A DNA stretch of 60,370 bases. Origin: DATKMK01 sp035541895 (GTDB lineage: Bacteria; Desulfobacterota; Binatia; HRBIN30; JACQVA1). The position numbers were made by a program, and so were the translations under genes. Positions 48,323 through 56,508 of this stretch are shown piece after piece; positions within the stretch are counted from its first letter, which is position 1; each line of letters begins with the position of its first letter. Where the stretch lies: assembly GCA_035541895.1 (NCBI GenBank), contig DATKMK010000031.1, positions 1 through 60,370 of the forward strand, given 5' to 3'. Under the pieces are notes generated by a model. That model was not told where the DNA came from. It searched no databases and was given only the letters and a program-made list of their open reading frames with translations.

Positions 48323-49711
48323 ATGGGAAATGGCGAGGTTCGGGGAAGAGGAACGGTCCTGATCGCCGACGACGAAGCGGCGGTGCGCGAAAACCTGGCT
48401 GAGGTATTGCGAGAAGAGGGGTATCAGATCACCGAGGCGGCCGACGGAACGCAAGCCATTGCGGCATTGAACTCGCAGGAAATCGATCTGGTGCTCTCCG
48501 ATTTGCGCATGCCCGGTGCCGACGGCATCGCGGTGCTGCAGCACGCCCGCGAGGTCGCACCACAGACCTTGGTGGTCCTCATGACCGCGCACGCCACCGT
48601 GGAGACCGCGGTCGAGGCGCTGCGCCGCGGGGCTCAGGACTATCTCATCAAGCCCGTGCTGATCGACGATGTGCTGCACAAGATCGAGTACCTGCTGCAA
48701 AACCGGCAGCTCGCGTGGGAGAACCAATTCTTGCGCCGCCAAGCCGAACGCCAGTGGGACCTCGACGGATTCGTCGGGCACTCGGCGGCGATGCAGGAAG
48801 TGATGACCCTGACCCAACGCGTCGCGCCGACGCCCAGCACCGTGTTGATCACCGGCGAGAGCGGCGTCGGCAAGGAGGTCGTGGCGCGTGCGATTCATCA
48901 CTTCAGCGAACGGCGCGATCGGATTTTTCTTCCGGTCAACTGCGGCGCGATTCCCGAGAAGCTGATCGAAAGCCAACTCTTCGGCCATCTGCGCGGCGCG
49001 TTCACCGGTGCGATCAGCAATCAGGAAGGCTTGTTCCAGCGCGCCCGTCTGGGGACCATCTTCCTCGACGAAATCGGCGATCTCCCGCTCAATCTCCAAG
49101 TGAAACTGCTTCGCGCCATCGAGGCGAAGGAGATCCTGCCGCTCGGCACGACCACGCCGATCACCGTCGACGTGCGCGTGATCGCCGCCACCAATCGCGA
49201 TCTCCTGCGCGAAGTCGAAGCCGGACAGTTCCGCGACGATCTGTACTACCGCTTGAGCGTGGTGCGCATCGACATCCCGCCGCTGCGCGAACGGCGCGAA
49301 GCGATCCCCGCCCTCATCGACCACTTCATCCGCATTCACAATCTGGAGCTCAAGAAGCATTTCAAAGGCGCCGACAGCGGGACCGTGAAGCTGCTGATGG
49401 CCCAACCTTGGAAGGGCAACATTCGCGAGCTCGACAACGTCATCGAACACGCGATGATCGTCGGCGACGGCGACTGGATCACCCAGCGCGATCTGCCGCG
49501 CACGATGCAACAAGACGCCGACGTGCCGCCGCCCGCCGGTGATAACCTCCGCGATGCCATGCGGGCGTTCGAGAAGATTCACATTCAGGGCGTGCTGGCC
49601 AAGGTGCACCACGACAAGAAAGCGGCGGCCAAGCAGTTGGGCGTCTCGCTCGCCTCGCTCTATCGCAAGATCGACGAGCTGCAGCTTTCCTCGCGCGAAC
49701 CGAACACCTGA
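48323..49711 (+). CDS. Sigma-54-dependent response regulator (NtrC family)
   Basis: 462 residues with all three domains. Receiver: DDE pocket near 16-18, phospho-acceptor Asp60 in VLSDLRMPG and Lys in YLIKPV. AAA+: Walker A GESGVGKE, the sigma-54-contacting loop GAFTGA, Walker B IFLDEIGDLPL, and R-finger region. C-terminal Fis-type HTH (AAKQLGVSLASLYRKIDEL). It activates sigma-54 RNA polymerase. The sensor kinase is not adjacent. A sigma-54 promoter candidate is 1.7 kb away in front of the Rieske operon; linking them is inference. Confidence 0.93.
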   Translation: MGNGEVRGRGTVLIADDEAAVRENLAEVLREEGYQITEAADGTQAIAALNSQEIDLVLSDLRMPGADGIAVLQHAREVAPQTLVVLMTAHATVETAVEALRRGAQDYLIKPVLIDDVLHKIEYLLQNRQLAWENQFLRRQAERQWDLDGFVGHSAAMQEVMTLTQRVAPTPSTVLITGESGVGKEVVARAIHHFSERRDRIFLPVNCGAIPEKLIESQLFGHLRGAFTGAISNQEGLFQRARLGTIFLDEIGDLPLNLQVKLLRAIEAKEILPLGTTTPITVDVRVIAATNRDLLREVEAGQFRDDLYYRLSVVRIDIPPLRERREAIPALIDHFIRIHNLELKKHFKGADSGTVKLLMAQPWKGNIRELDNVIEHAMIVGDGDWITQRDLPRTMQQDADVPPPAGDNLRDAMRAFEKIHIQGVLAKVHHDKKAAAKQLGVSLASLYRKIDELQLSSREPNT

Positions 49712-49714
49712 GCC

Positions 49715-50143
49715 ATGCACCGTTTCCTCGAAGCCCACGTCGCGGACTACATGACGACACCGGCCGTCACGGTTACGCTCGACACCAGGCTCGACGTGTT
49801 GGAGGATCGCTTCACGACCTACGATTTCAACGGCCTGCCAGTAGTCGACGGCGGTGCGCTGGTCGGGATGGTGACCAAGTTCGATTTGCTGAAAGCATTC
49901 GTCTTTACGCCGCAGACCGTCGTGCCGCAGTACGAGGAGTTGGTTGCGCTCACGGCGGAGCGCATCATGACCCGCGACGTGGTGTCGTTCGCGGCGTCGG
50001 CGCCGCTGACCCGGGTGCTGCAGGCGCTGGTCGATTTTCGCGTGAAGAGTTTTCCGGTCCTTGATGGCCGTCGAGTCGTCGGCATCATCGCGCGCGAAGA
50101 CGTGGTCCGGGCGCTGCACGATGCCCGTACCGCGACGACGTAG
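49715..50143 (+). CDS. CBS-domain-pair protein
   Basis: 142 residues, start three bases after the NtrC stop. Two CBS motifs: VADYMTTPAVTVTLDTRLD with NGLPVVDGGALVGMVTKFDL, and AERIMTRDVVSFAASAPL with KSFPVLDGRRVVGIIAREDV. No other domain. With the CBS protein at 47823 it brackets the sigma-54 regulator, suggesting the system reads adenine nucleotide or energy state. Confidence 0.88.
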   Translation: MHRFLEAHVADYMTTPAVTVTLDTRLDVLEDRFTTYDFNGLPVVDGGALVGMVTKFDLLKAFVFTPQTVVPQYEELVALTAERIMTRDVVSFAASAPLTRVLQALVDFRVKSFPVLDGRRVVGIIAREDVVRALHDARTATT

Positions 50144-50173
50144 CTCTCAAAGTCTCCACGGTTCCCGCCCGGG

Positions 50174-50193
50174 GGTTCACACCGGTGAGAACC
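50174..50193 (+). promoter_or_regulatory. Near-perfect inverted repeat before the cytochrome c gene
   Basis: GGTTCACACC/GGTGAGAACC, 10-bp arms with one mismatch, 30 bases after the CBS stop and 140 before the cytochrome c start. There is no T-run, so an operator or leader structure is more likely than a terminator. Confidence 0.4.
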
Positions 50194-50333
50194 TCGCCGG
50201 GTCGCCCGACATCGGCGCGATTGAGCGAGTTCGGCATATGACTTGGATACGGAGGCCAATTGGATGCAGTGGTCCCAGTGCGCTGAACATGCAGACGACA
50301 CTGGCGAAGAAAGGCAAGAAAGGAAGGTTCGAG

Positions 50334-50756
50334 ATGTCGCACACGATGAAGTCGATGTGGGGATTGTTCATCGGGACGGCCGCGCTGACGACCCTGGTTG
50401 CGGCGCCGTTGCGAGCCGAGACCAATCAAGGCAAGGCGGCTTACCTCAAGTATTGCAGCGCGTGTCACGGCGAGAGCGCCAAAGGCGATGGCGTGGTCTC
50501 CGGCTTCATGCAGCCGAAGCCGACCGATCTCACGCAACTCGCGAAGCAGAATCACGGTGAGTTTCCGATGCTGCTCGTAGTACAGGGAATCGACGGGACC
50601 AAGACCGTTCGTGCCCATGGAGACAGCGCCATGCCGGTGTGGGGTGAGACCTTCCGTCGCGAAGGCGTCGGTGCGTCGGTCATGTCGCCGGAAGCGAACG
50701 TGCGTGGCAAGGTCATGCTCATCGCCGACTACTTGCGCGGCATTCAGGAAAAGTAG
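50334..50756 (+). CDS. Small monoheme cytochrome c
   Basis: 140 residues from ATG 50334 with AGGAAGG upstream. A signal peptide (FIGTAALTTLVAAPLRA) is followed by CSACH at 41-45 and the axial Met100 in DSAMPVWG. This class I cytochrome c resembles those of terminal oxidase or c-555 type. Periplasmic. It could carry electrons between the multiheme complex and another enzyme; which one is not shown here. Confidence 0.88.
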   Translation: MSHTMKSMWGLFIGTAALTTLVAAPLRAETNQGKAAYLKYCSACHGESAKGDGVVSGFMQPKPTDLTQLAKQNHGEFPMLLVVQGIDGTKTVRAHGDSAMPVWGETFRREGVGASVMSPEANVRGKVMLIADYLRGIQEK

Positions 50757-50793
50757 CCGCGCCGGACTTCGTCTCCGATCACACTCGGGGCGG

Positions 50794-51585
50794 TTAACGC
50801 TCCGACGGCAGAAATTGGGAGAACAGCGGGACCAATTCCGGGCCGCGCCGAATCGTGTGTCCGCCGTCGACGCCGAGCACTTGCCCGGTGATCCAGCTCG
50901 CTTCGTCGCTGAGTAGAAAGCTGACCGCTGCGGCGATGTCTTCAGTTGTGCCGAGTCGCGATACGGGCATGCAGCGTAAGTAATCCGCCACCGCGATTTC
51001 GCTGTGCACCAGCGGCGACGCCAGATCGGTCGGGACCAAGCCCGGCATGACCGCATTAACGCGAATGCCGAATTCCCCCAGGTCGTCCGCGGCGCAGCGC
51101 GTCAGCATGTTCACCGCCGCCTTCGAGGCGCAGTACGCGCTCATCCAGCGATGCGTCAATGCGCCGGCAATCGAGCTGATGTTCACGATGCTCCCACCTC
51201 CCGCCGCCTTCATGGCGCGGGCTTCGGCGTGCAAACAGCGAAACACGCCGGTCAAGTTGGTTTCAATCGTGTGAGCGAACTCGTTCGCCGTCGCGTTGAG
51301 CACGCTCCCGATCGAGCCGCCGCCGGCGGCGTTGACCGCCACATGCAGGGAGCCGAACCGCTCAATCGTCTTGGCGATCGCGCCGTCGACCGACTCGTCG
51401 TTGGTGACATCGCATTGTACCCACGCCGCCGCCGAGCCGAGCGAAGCCGCGGCGGTTTCCAAAACCTCGCGGCGCCGACCGGCGATCATCACTCGCCCGC
51501 CTCCGGCGACGATCGCTCGCGCGCAGGCCAACCCGATGCCCGTGCCGCCGCCACTGGCAAAACCAACCTTACCGTCAAATCTCAT
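50794..51585 (-). CDS. Short-chain dehydrogenase/reductase (SDR)
   Basis: 263 residues from ATG 51585. Typical SDR motifs: GGGTGIG, NAAGG for NNAG, ISSIAG and YCASK. Ends with the common C-terminal LGVDGGHTI stretch. Substrate unknown. It is convergent with the cytochrome c gene and faces the TauD-type gene. One copy of a duplicated ~190-bp element lies directly upstream. Confidence 0.86.
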   Translation of the reverse strand: MRFDGKVGFASGGGTGIGLACARAIVAGGGRVMIAGRRREVLETAAASLGSAAAWVQCDVTNDESVDGAIAKTIERFGSLHVAVNAAGGGSIGSVLNATANEFAHTIETNLTGVFRCLHAEARAMKAAGGGSIVNISSIAGALTHRWMSAYCASKAAVNMLTRCAADDLGEFGIRVNAVMPGLVPTDLASPLVHSEIAVADYLRCMPVSRLGTTEDIAAAVSFLLSDEASWITGQVLGVDGGHTIRRGPELVPLFSQFLPSER

Positions 51586-51588
51586 TAT

Positions 51589-51777
51589 TTGTGCCTTCCT
51601 TGTTGCGGAACTGCTGACACCGCTCAACGCGGCGAACCGTAACATTCTCAGATTCGCCGCGCTACGGTCACGTTGCCGGCCGGCGCAGCAACCCGCGTAC
51701 GGAGCATGGACCGGCAGGGTTGCCGTTGATCCGCGATGTGAATCGCACGAGTTGTCCGCGTGGAGAGGAGTCGCTGT
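51589..51777 (+). repeat. Duplicated ~190-bp element, copy 1
   Basis: Aligns over its whole length with 52823-53013. The block beginning ACACCGCTCAACGCGGCGAA and running on as CCGTAACATTCTCAGATTCG is identical (about 51617-51656 and 52856-52895); the remainder is similar, roughly four fifths by eye, ending with an SD-like GGAGAGGAG. It precedes the dioxygenase gene, whose GTG start is ~95 bases further on. Confidence 0.85.
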
Positions 51778-51873
51778 ACAAACGTATGCGTCCCAATTAC
51801 CATCCGGCTTCCGCCGGCAATCCGCGCCGGCGGGTCTTCTGTCGGAAACCAGATGAGGTCGTGGAGGGACGCC

Positions 51874-52800
51874 GTGATCTTTTCACCACATGAGCATTTC
51901 GACAACGCGCCGGCGGCGAACAAGCACATCGACGTCCACCCGCTCGCTGCCGCCATGGGGGCGGAGATTGCGGGGATCGACTGCGCGAACGTCAGCGACG
52001 CGACCTTTGCCGAGATCGAAGCGGCGCTGTTCCGGCACAAGATGATTTATTTCCGCGGCCAGCAGCACATGACGCACGGCAATCAATCCGCGTTCAGCCG
52101 CCGTTTCGGCGCGTTTGCCGAAGATGCGTACACCCGCGGCGTCCCGGGATTCCCCGAGGTGCAGCCGCTGATCAAAGAGGCCGATGAACGCACCGGGCTT
52201 CTGTTCGGGTCGGGCTGGCATACCGATTCCGCCTTCTTGCCCGAGCCGCCCGCGATCAGCCTGTTACGTTCGATTGAGGTTCCGCCCTTTGGCGGCGACA
52301 CCATTTGGGCGAACAGCGCGCTCGCGTATCGGGCATTGAGCCCGACGATGCAGGGGGTGGTGAGGGGCTTGAAGGTGCACATGTCGATGGGCAACGTCCT
52401 CGAATCCGCACGTGCCCATGCGGCGCCGAGCGACAATGCCATCGGAAGACTCGCGCAGACCAAGGGGATGGCGACGCTTCCGGACGATCTCGAGCGCAAA
52501 GTGGAGGGCTCGTTCCATCCCCTCGTGCGCACCCACCCGAAGACTCGCGAACAGGCGCTCTATTGCGACGAAACCTACGCGGCTGGAATCGAGGGGCTGA
52601 CGCCGCAAGAGGCGGCGCCTCTCCTCAAGTTTCTTGTCGAGCACATCACGCAGCCTGCCTTTACCTGCCGCCTGCGTTGGGAAGTCGGCATGTTCGTCAT
52701 GTGGGACAATCGGCTATGTCTCCATCAAGCGTTCAACGACTATGACGGCTACAGGCGCGAACTGTACCGCACCACCGTCGCTGGCGAGCGCCCGGTTTGA
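51874..52800 (+). CDS. TauD/TfdA-family Fe(II)/2-oxoglutarate dioxygenase
   Basis: 308 residues from GTG 51874, chosen for GGAGGG upstream. The facial triad is GWHTDSAF (His, Asp) and a distal His in LCLHQAFNDYDGYRR, with Arg for 2-oxoglutarate in the same end region. Family members hydroxylate taurine, sulfonates, 2,4-D or related compounds. The substrate is unknown. An in-frame ATG at 51853 exists. The gene is flanked by the two copies of the 190-bp element. Confidence 0.88.
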   Translation: MIFSPHEHFDNAPAANKHIDVHPLAAAMGAEIAGIDCANVSDATFAEIEAALFRHKMIYFRGQQHMTHGNQSAFSRRFGAFAEDAYTRGVPGFPEVQPLIKEADERTGLLFGSGWHTDSAFLPEPPAISLLRSIEVPPFGGDTIWANSALAYRALSPTMQGVVRGLKVHMSMGNVLESARAHAAPSDNAIGRLAQTKGMATLPDDLERKVEGSFHPLVRTHPKTREQALYCDETYAAGIEGLTPQEAAPLLKFLVEHITQPAFTCRLRWEVGMFVMWDNRLCLHQAFNDYDGYRRELYRTTVAGERPV

Positions 52801-52822
52801 CCCTGTTGGACGCGTCCGCCGG

Positions 52823-53013
52823 TTGTGCCTTCCCCGGTTGCGGGACTTCTCACACCGCTCAACGCGGCGAACCGTAACATTCTCAGATTCGCTACGCTCC
52901 GGTCACGTTGCCTGCCGGCGGAGCAAGTCGAGTATGGCTCATGGGCGGGCACGGTTGCTGCTGATCTACTATGTGAAACGCGCGGCCGGCTGTGCGCGCG
53001 GAGGGAGCCGCTA
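52823..53013 (+). repeat. Duplicated ~190-bp element, copy 2
   Basis: Second copy of the element at 51589-51777, ending exactly at the start codon of the CBS protein with SD GGAGGGAG. The copies are in the same orientation and flank the dioxygenase gene. Confidence 0.85.
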
Positions 53014-53387
53014 TGGTGCGCGATTACATGACCCCGCATCCTGAGACGATTGGTGGGCGCGATCTGCTGTCTGCGGCGCATGAGAAAATGGAGCGCGGCC
53101 GGTTTCGCCGCCTACCGGTCGTCGACGCCGCCGGCGCGCTCATCGCCATCGTCACCGATCGCGACTTGCAGCGCCACGCCGGCTATTGGCCAAGCACGCA
53201 CGTGGATGCCGCAATGGTCGAGAATCCTATCACCATCAGGTCAGATCGATCTGTTTCCGAGGCGGCCCGCCTGATGCTCGACAATAAGATCGGCGGCCTG
53301 CCGGTTGTCGACGACGGACGCCTGATCGGCATCGTGACCACCAGCGATCTGCTGCGCGCGCTCCTAAACCCAGCGGACAGCAAGTAG
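53013..53387 (+). CDS. CBS-domain-pair protein
   Basis: 124 residues from ATG 53013. Modules VRDYMTPHPETIGGRD with RRLPVVDAAGALIAIVTDRDL and MVENPITIRSDRSVSEA with GGLPVVDDGRLIGIVTTSDL. The third CBS protein in this region. No attached domain. Its leader is the duplicated element, whose SD site starts translation here. Confidence 0.88.
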   Translation: MVRDYMTPHPETIGGRDLLSAAHEKMERGRFRRLPVVDAAGALIAIVTDRDLQRHAGYWPSTHVDAAMVENPITIRSDRSVSEAARLMLDNKIGGLPVVDDGRLIGIVTTSDLLRALLNPADSK

Positions 53388-53594
53388 CGGAGAGGTTCAT
53401 CCAAGACCTCGCTTCGTATCGTCACTCTCCGTCCGGCGAACTCGCCGAAAGGCCGGGCCGTCGGCCGTAACCCGCTCGAATTGACAAACCGGCAGTGATT
53501 CCCGAGACTCGCCAACCATAGATTGGTATCGGAGGGCGATAAGTGCTTTTCGCGCCGAGTTGGATGTCAATTCGCCGGCCGCGGAACGACAGTG

Positions 53595-55991
53595 ATGAGA
53601 CGACTCGCGCCAGTTGATTGGCTCCTGCTCGGCACCACGCTGCCCATCTTCGTGCTCGGCCTGGTGATGTCCGTCATCGGCGGCATCCGGGGCGACTTCG
53701 TGATCGCGCCGGTCCTGCCGACGTCGGCGCCTGGTCCGCAGTCGTATCCAGTGGTGAAACGCATTCTCTCCTCCGTGGGCGCGGACGGGTTCGCGGTGGG
53801 AGACCGTCTCGTGCGCTTGGAGGGCAGCGACCTTCGTGGCGTCTCTACCGCTGGATTCATGCTGCGTTGGTCGCGAGCCGCACAAACAGGTGCGCGTTCT
53901 ATGCTGCTGACGATCGAACGCCGCGACACGCGTTCCGATGTTCACATGGAACTCGTGCCGGGAAACAACTGTTTTTCGGTGGACCCTCCGTGGTGGGCCG
54001 CGTTTCCATCCGTCGTGGCTGGCGTTGGGACCGCCTTGCTCTTACTCGTGCGTGCACCTCACTGGCATCTCGCGCGGCGCTACTACGTGGTGAGCATACT
54101 CTTCGCCTTCTTCTTCATGCCGTACTTCACGGTCCCGACAGCACCACGTGTTGAGATCTTCAGCGATGTCTTGATGCTCCCGTTGGCCCAGGGGCTCTAT
54201 CTGTGGAGCCTCAGCGAGTTCCTCCCAGGCCTGCGGTTGTGGAGTCCGAGGCAGCGAGCATTGGTCTGCATACTCGCGCTGCTGCAATCGGCATCGAGCG
54301 CAGCCGAATTCTGGTTGCCTGATCCCGGGGTGGCCGCGATCTCCATCGGAGGGCTTGTAGGCCTGGGCGTCACCATCGCATTTCTCGTGACGATGGCGCG
54401 CGTCTACCAACGCGCGGATTCTAAGGGGCGCCGCCAGATCAAGTGGGTGATCTACGGAGTCTACGTGGCCTTGCTGCCGAGTGGCCCCTACAACATCGCC
54501 CTCTCGCTCGGCATCGCACCCGATTGGATTGGCGCACTCGCAACTGTTTGGAACATTGCACTGGTGGCGGCCCCGCTCGGCCTCCTGGTGGCCGTCGCCT
54601 TCTACCAGTTCTTGGATATCGACCGGCTGTTTAGCGCCACACTGTCCTACAGCATACTGGCCGTGCTCGGCGTTGCCATGGTGCTCGGCGTGGTCCCGGC
54701 AGCCTCGCGCGCGGTCAGCGACACTCTCGGATTCGCTCCATTCGCTGGCCAAGTTCTCGTGTCCCTCGGCCTTGCGGCCCTCCTCGTTCCCGTGCACCGG
54801 GCTGTGGCGCCATGGGTCGATCGGCGACTGTTCCCCGCGCGCGCCACGCTTGAGCAAGGGTTTGAGCGGTTGCTTGAGGAGATCTCACATACCTCAGGCA
54901 TAGACGAAGCCGCAGAGATGATGGTCGAACGACTCGACGCGTTGCTGCAGCCAAGTCTAGTTCTCCTCTACGCTCGCACGGGCGATCTGTTTGCGCCGCT
55001 GGCAGTGCGCGGTCGAAGCGCGTCCCCCGCGTTCGCCGCACGTAGCGCGCTCATCGCGGCACTGCAGGAGCGCACCACCCCGCTCGCGGCAAAGCGCTGG
55101 ACGGCGCGTCAGGCGGCGTCGCTGGGCCCCTTCGAACGCGCGGCGATCGAGACTCTTGACGTCGCGGTGCTGGTGCCGATCCGCCGTGGGACCGAACTCG
55201 CTGCGTTCTGGTGTCTCGGACCGAAGCGCGACGGCGACATCTACACGGCGACTGATCTTGCTCTACTCGGTGCCGTTGCCGCCGCGATCTCCGATCGTCT
55301 GCTTGTGCTCAATGAGACACCGCGAACACGCCAACCTCCGCCTAGTCTACTGCTCGGTAAGGAGGAGGCCATACCGGCGCTATCGGAGACGATGGCGGAC
55401 TCGCCGATCGAGGGGTCTGCACCGGAACCTCAATGTGTATTTCAACAGGAGGGCGAGTACTGGACGCTGGCGTACCACGGCAAAACCGCCCGCCTGCGGG
55501 ACGCGAAGGGCTTATCCTACATTGCGCGCTTGCTCGCACAACCTGGTTGCGATGTGCACGTGCGTGACCTCGCTACGATGAATCAGGGGAGCAATGGCGG
55601 CAAAGGCTCCGAGGCCCTGACCTTGGAAGGCGACCTCGGACCGATTCTCGACGCCGGCGCCGCCGCGCAGTACAAGGAACGCCTCGCTGAAGCCCGTCAC
55701 GAACTGGATGCGGCAACTGCGGCGGGCGATCTCCGCCAAGCGGCGCGCGTGCAACTGGAAATCGAGGCCATCACAGAGCAACTCGCCGCCGCCTACGGGC
55801 TCGGCGGGCGACCTCGCACGGCGGGGGATCTCAACGAACGCGTGCGCAAAGCGGTCACCAATCAGATTCGCCGTGCCCTGGACCGAATCGATGCCGTGCA
55901 CCCAGATCTCGCCCGCCACCTGACCAACGCGTTGCGCACCGGCATCGTGTGCGGCTACCGCCTCGAGCACCCAATGACCTGGCGCCTATGA
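53595..55991 (+). CDS. Membrane sensor: PDZ-like, seven-helix, GAF-like and shared C-terminal domain
   Basis: 798 residues from ATG 53595. A first membrane helix (LLLGTTLPIFVLGLVMSVIGG), a periplasmic PDZ-like segment (SVGADGFAVGDRLVRLEGSD), then about seven further helices, then a cytosolic GAF-like region (LEEISHTSGIDEAAEMMVERLDALL, FGKR-type linker) without histidine-kinase motifs. The last ~180 residues (from FQQEGEYWTLAYHGKTARL) are a domain shared almost verbatim with the ATPase at 56509. The output is unknown; it is not a kinase by motif. It stands alone after the third CBS gene. Confidence 0.8.
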   Translation: MRRLAPVDWLLLGTTLPIFVLGLVMSVIGGIRGDFVIAPVLPTSAPGPQSYPVVKRILSSVGADGFAVGDRLVRLEGSDLRGVSTAGFMLRWSRAAQTGARSMLLTIERRDTRSDVHMELVPGNNCFSVDPPWWAAFPSVVAGVGTALLLLVRAPHWHLARRYYVVSILFAFFFMPYFTVPTAPRVEIFSDVLMLPLAQGLYLWSLSEFLPGLRLWSPRQRALVCILALLQSASSAAEFWLPDPGVAAISIGGLVGLGVTIAFLVTMARVYQRADSKGRRQIKWVIYGVYVALLPSGPYNIALSLGIAPDWIGALATVWNIALVAAPLGLLVAVAFYQFLDIDRLFSATLSYSILAVLGVAMVLGVVPAASRAVSDTLGFAPFAGQVLVSLGLAALLVPVHRAVAPWVDRRLFPARATLEQGFERLLEEISHTSGIDEAAEMMVERLDALLQPSLVLLYARTGDLFAPLAVRGRSASPAFAARSALIAALQERTTPLAAKRWTARQAASLGPFERAAIETLDVAVLVPIRRGTELAAFWCLGPKRDGDIYTATDLALLGAVAAAISDRLLVLNETPRTRQPPPSLLLGKEEAIPALSETMADSPIEGSAPEPQCVFQQEGEYWTLAYHGKTARLRDAKGLSYIARLLAQPGCDVHVRDLATMNQGSNGGKGSEALTLEGDLGPILDAGAAAQYKERLAEARHELDAATAAGDLRQAARVQLEIEAITEQLAAAYGLGGRPRTAGDLNERVRKAVTNQIRRALDRIDAVHPDLARHLTNALRTGIVCGYRLEHPMTWRL

Positions 55992-56118
55992 ACGACGAGC
56001 ACGAATCGCGGATTGCAAGAACGCGGCGCCGTTGTGCGGAGCTACTTGGGCGACATGCCACCTTGGACAACGCCGCGCGTGGTTGCGCCGGGCGTGAGGG
56101 GTGGGGTATTCGAAAAGT

Positions 56119-56404
56119 ATGAAATCAAATGCCAAGTCGAGCATCACCCTGCCGCCGGCGGAGGTACGGCTGGTGCAGTCGTTGAAGGTGCGCTTGAAGC
56201 TGAAGAGTAACGTCGAAGTCGTGCGCCGCGGGATCCGTCCTGCAGGAAACGACGGAGCGCCGAGCGCTGCGAGACGCGTACCGTGCGGCCTCTCGTGCCA
56301 CCCGTGGATCGATCGCGCGAGAGATTCAAGAGCTCGATTCCGAGTACAGCTCGGCCAGTAGTTTCAGCTTGAACTTGACCTCGGTTAGTACCCGCCCGCG
56401 GTAA
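56119..56404 (+). pseudogene. Frameshifted ribbon-helix-helix (antitoxin-like) gene
   Basis: From ATG 56119 the frame reads KSSITLPPAEVRLVQSLKVR and LKSNVEVVRRGIR, an RHH/CopG-like DNA-binding start. At ~56239 the frame must shift to continue as VLQETTERRALRDAYRAA and AREIQELDSEY, ending at 56404. The coherent reading across the shift (GIR-VLQE, typical GIRLLQE) suggests a small indel, probably two bases lost. No toxin gene follows. 55992-56118 and 56405-56508 hold nothing else clear. Confidence 0.65.
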
Positions 56405-56508
56405 CCGGTCGAGTGGCGTGCGAAGGCGCTCGGAGGAACGCTGGCTCTTCCCGTTTGTCCTTCTCCCATCCTCTGCTAGCTTTCGGCCGAGTCACGGGGC
56501 ATTGACAC

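Noticed and set aside
48275..50119. A 614-codon minus-strand frame opposite the NtrC and CBS genes
   Set aside because: Shadow frame; receiver, GAFTGA and HTH are all on the plus strand.
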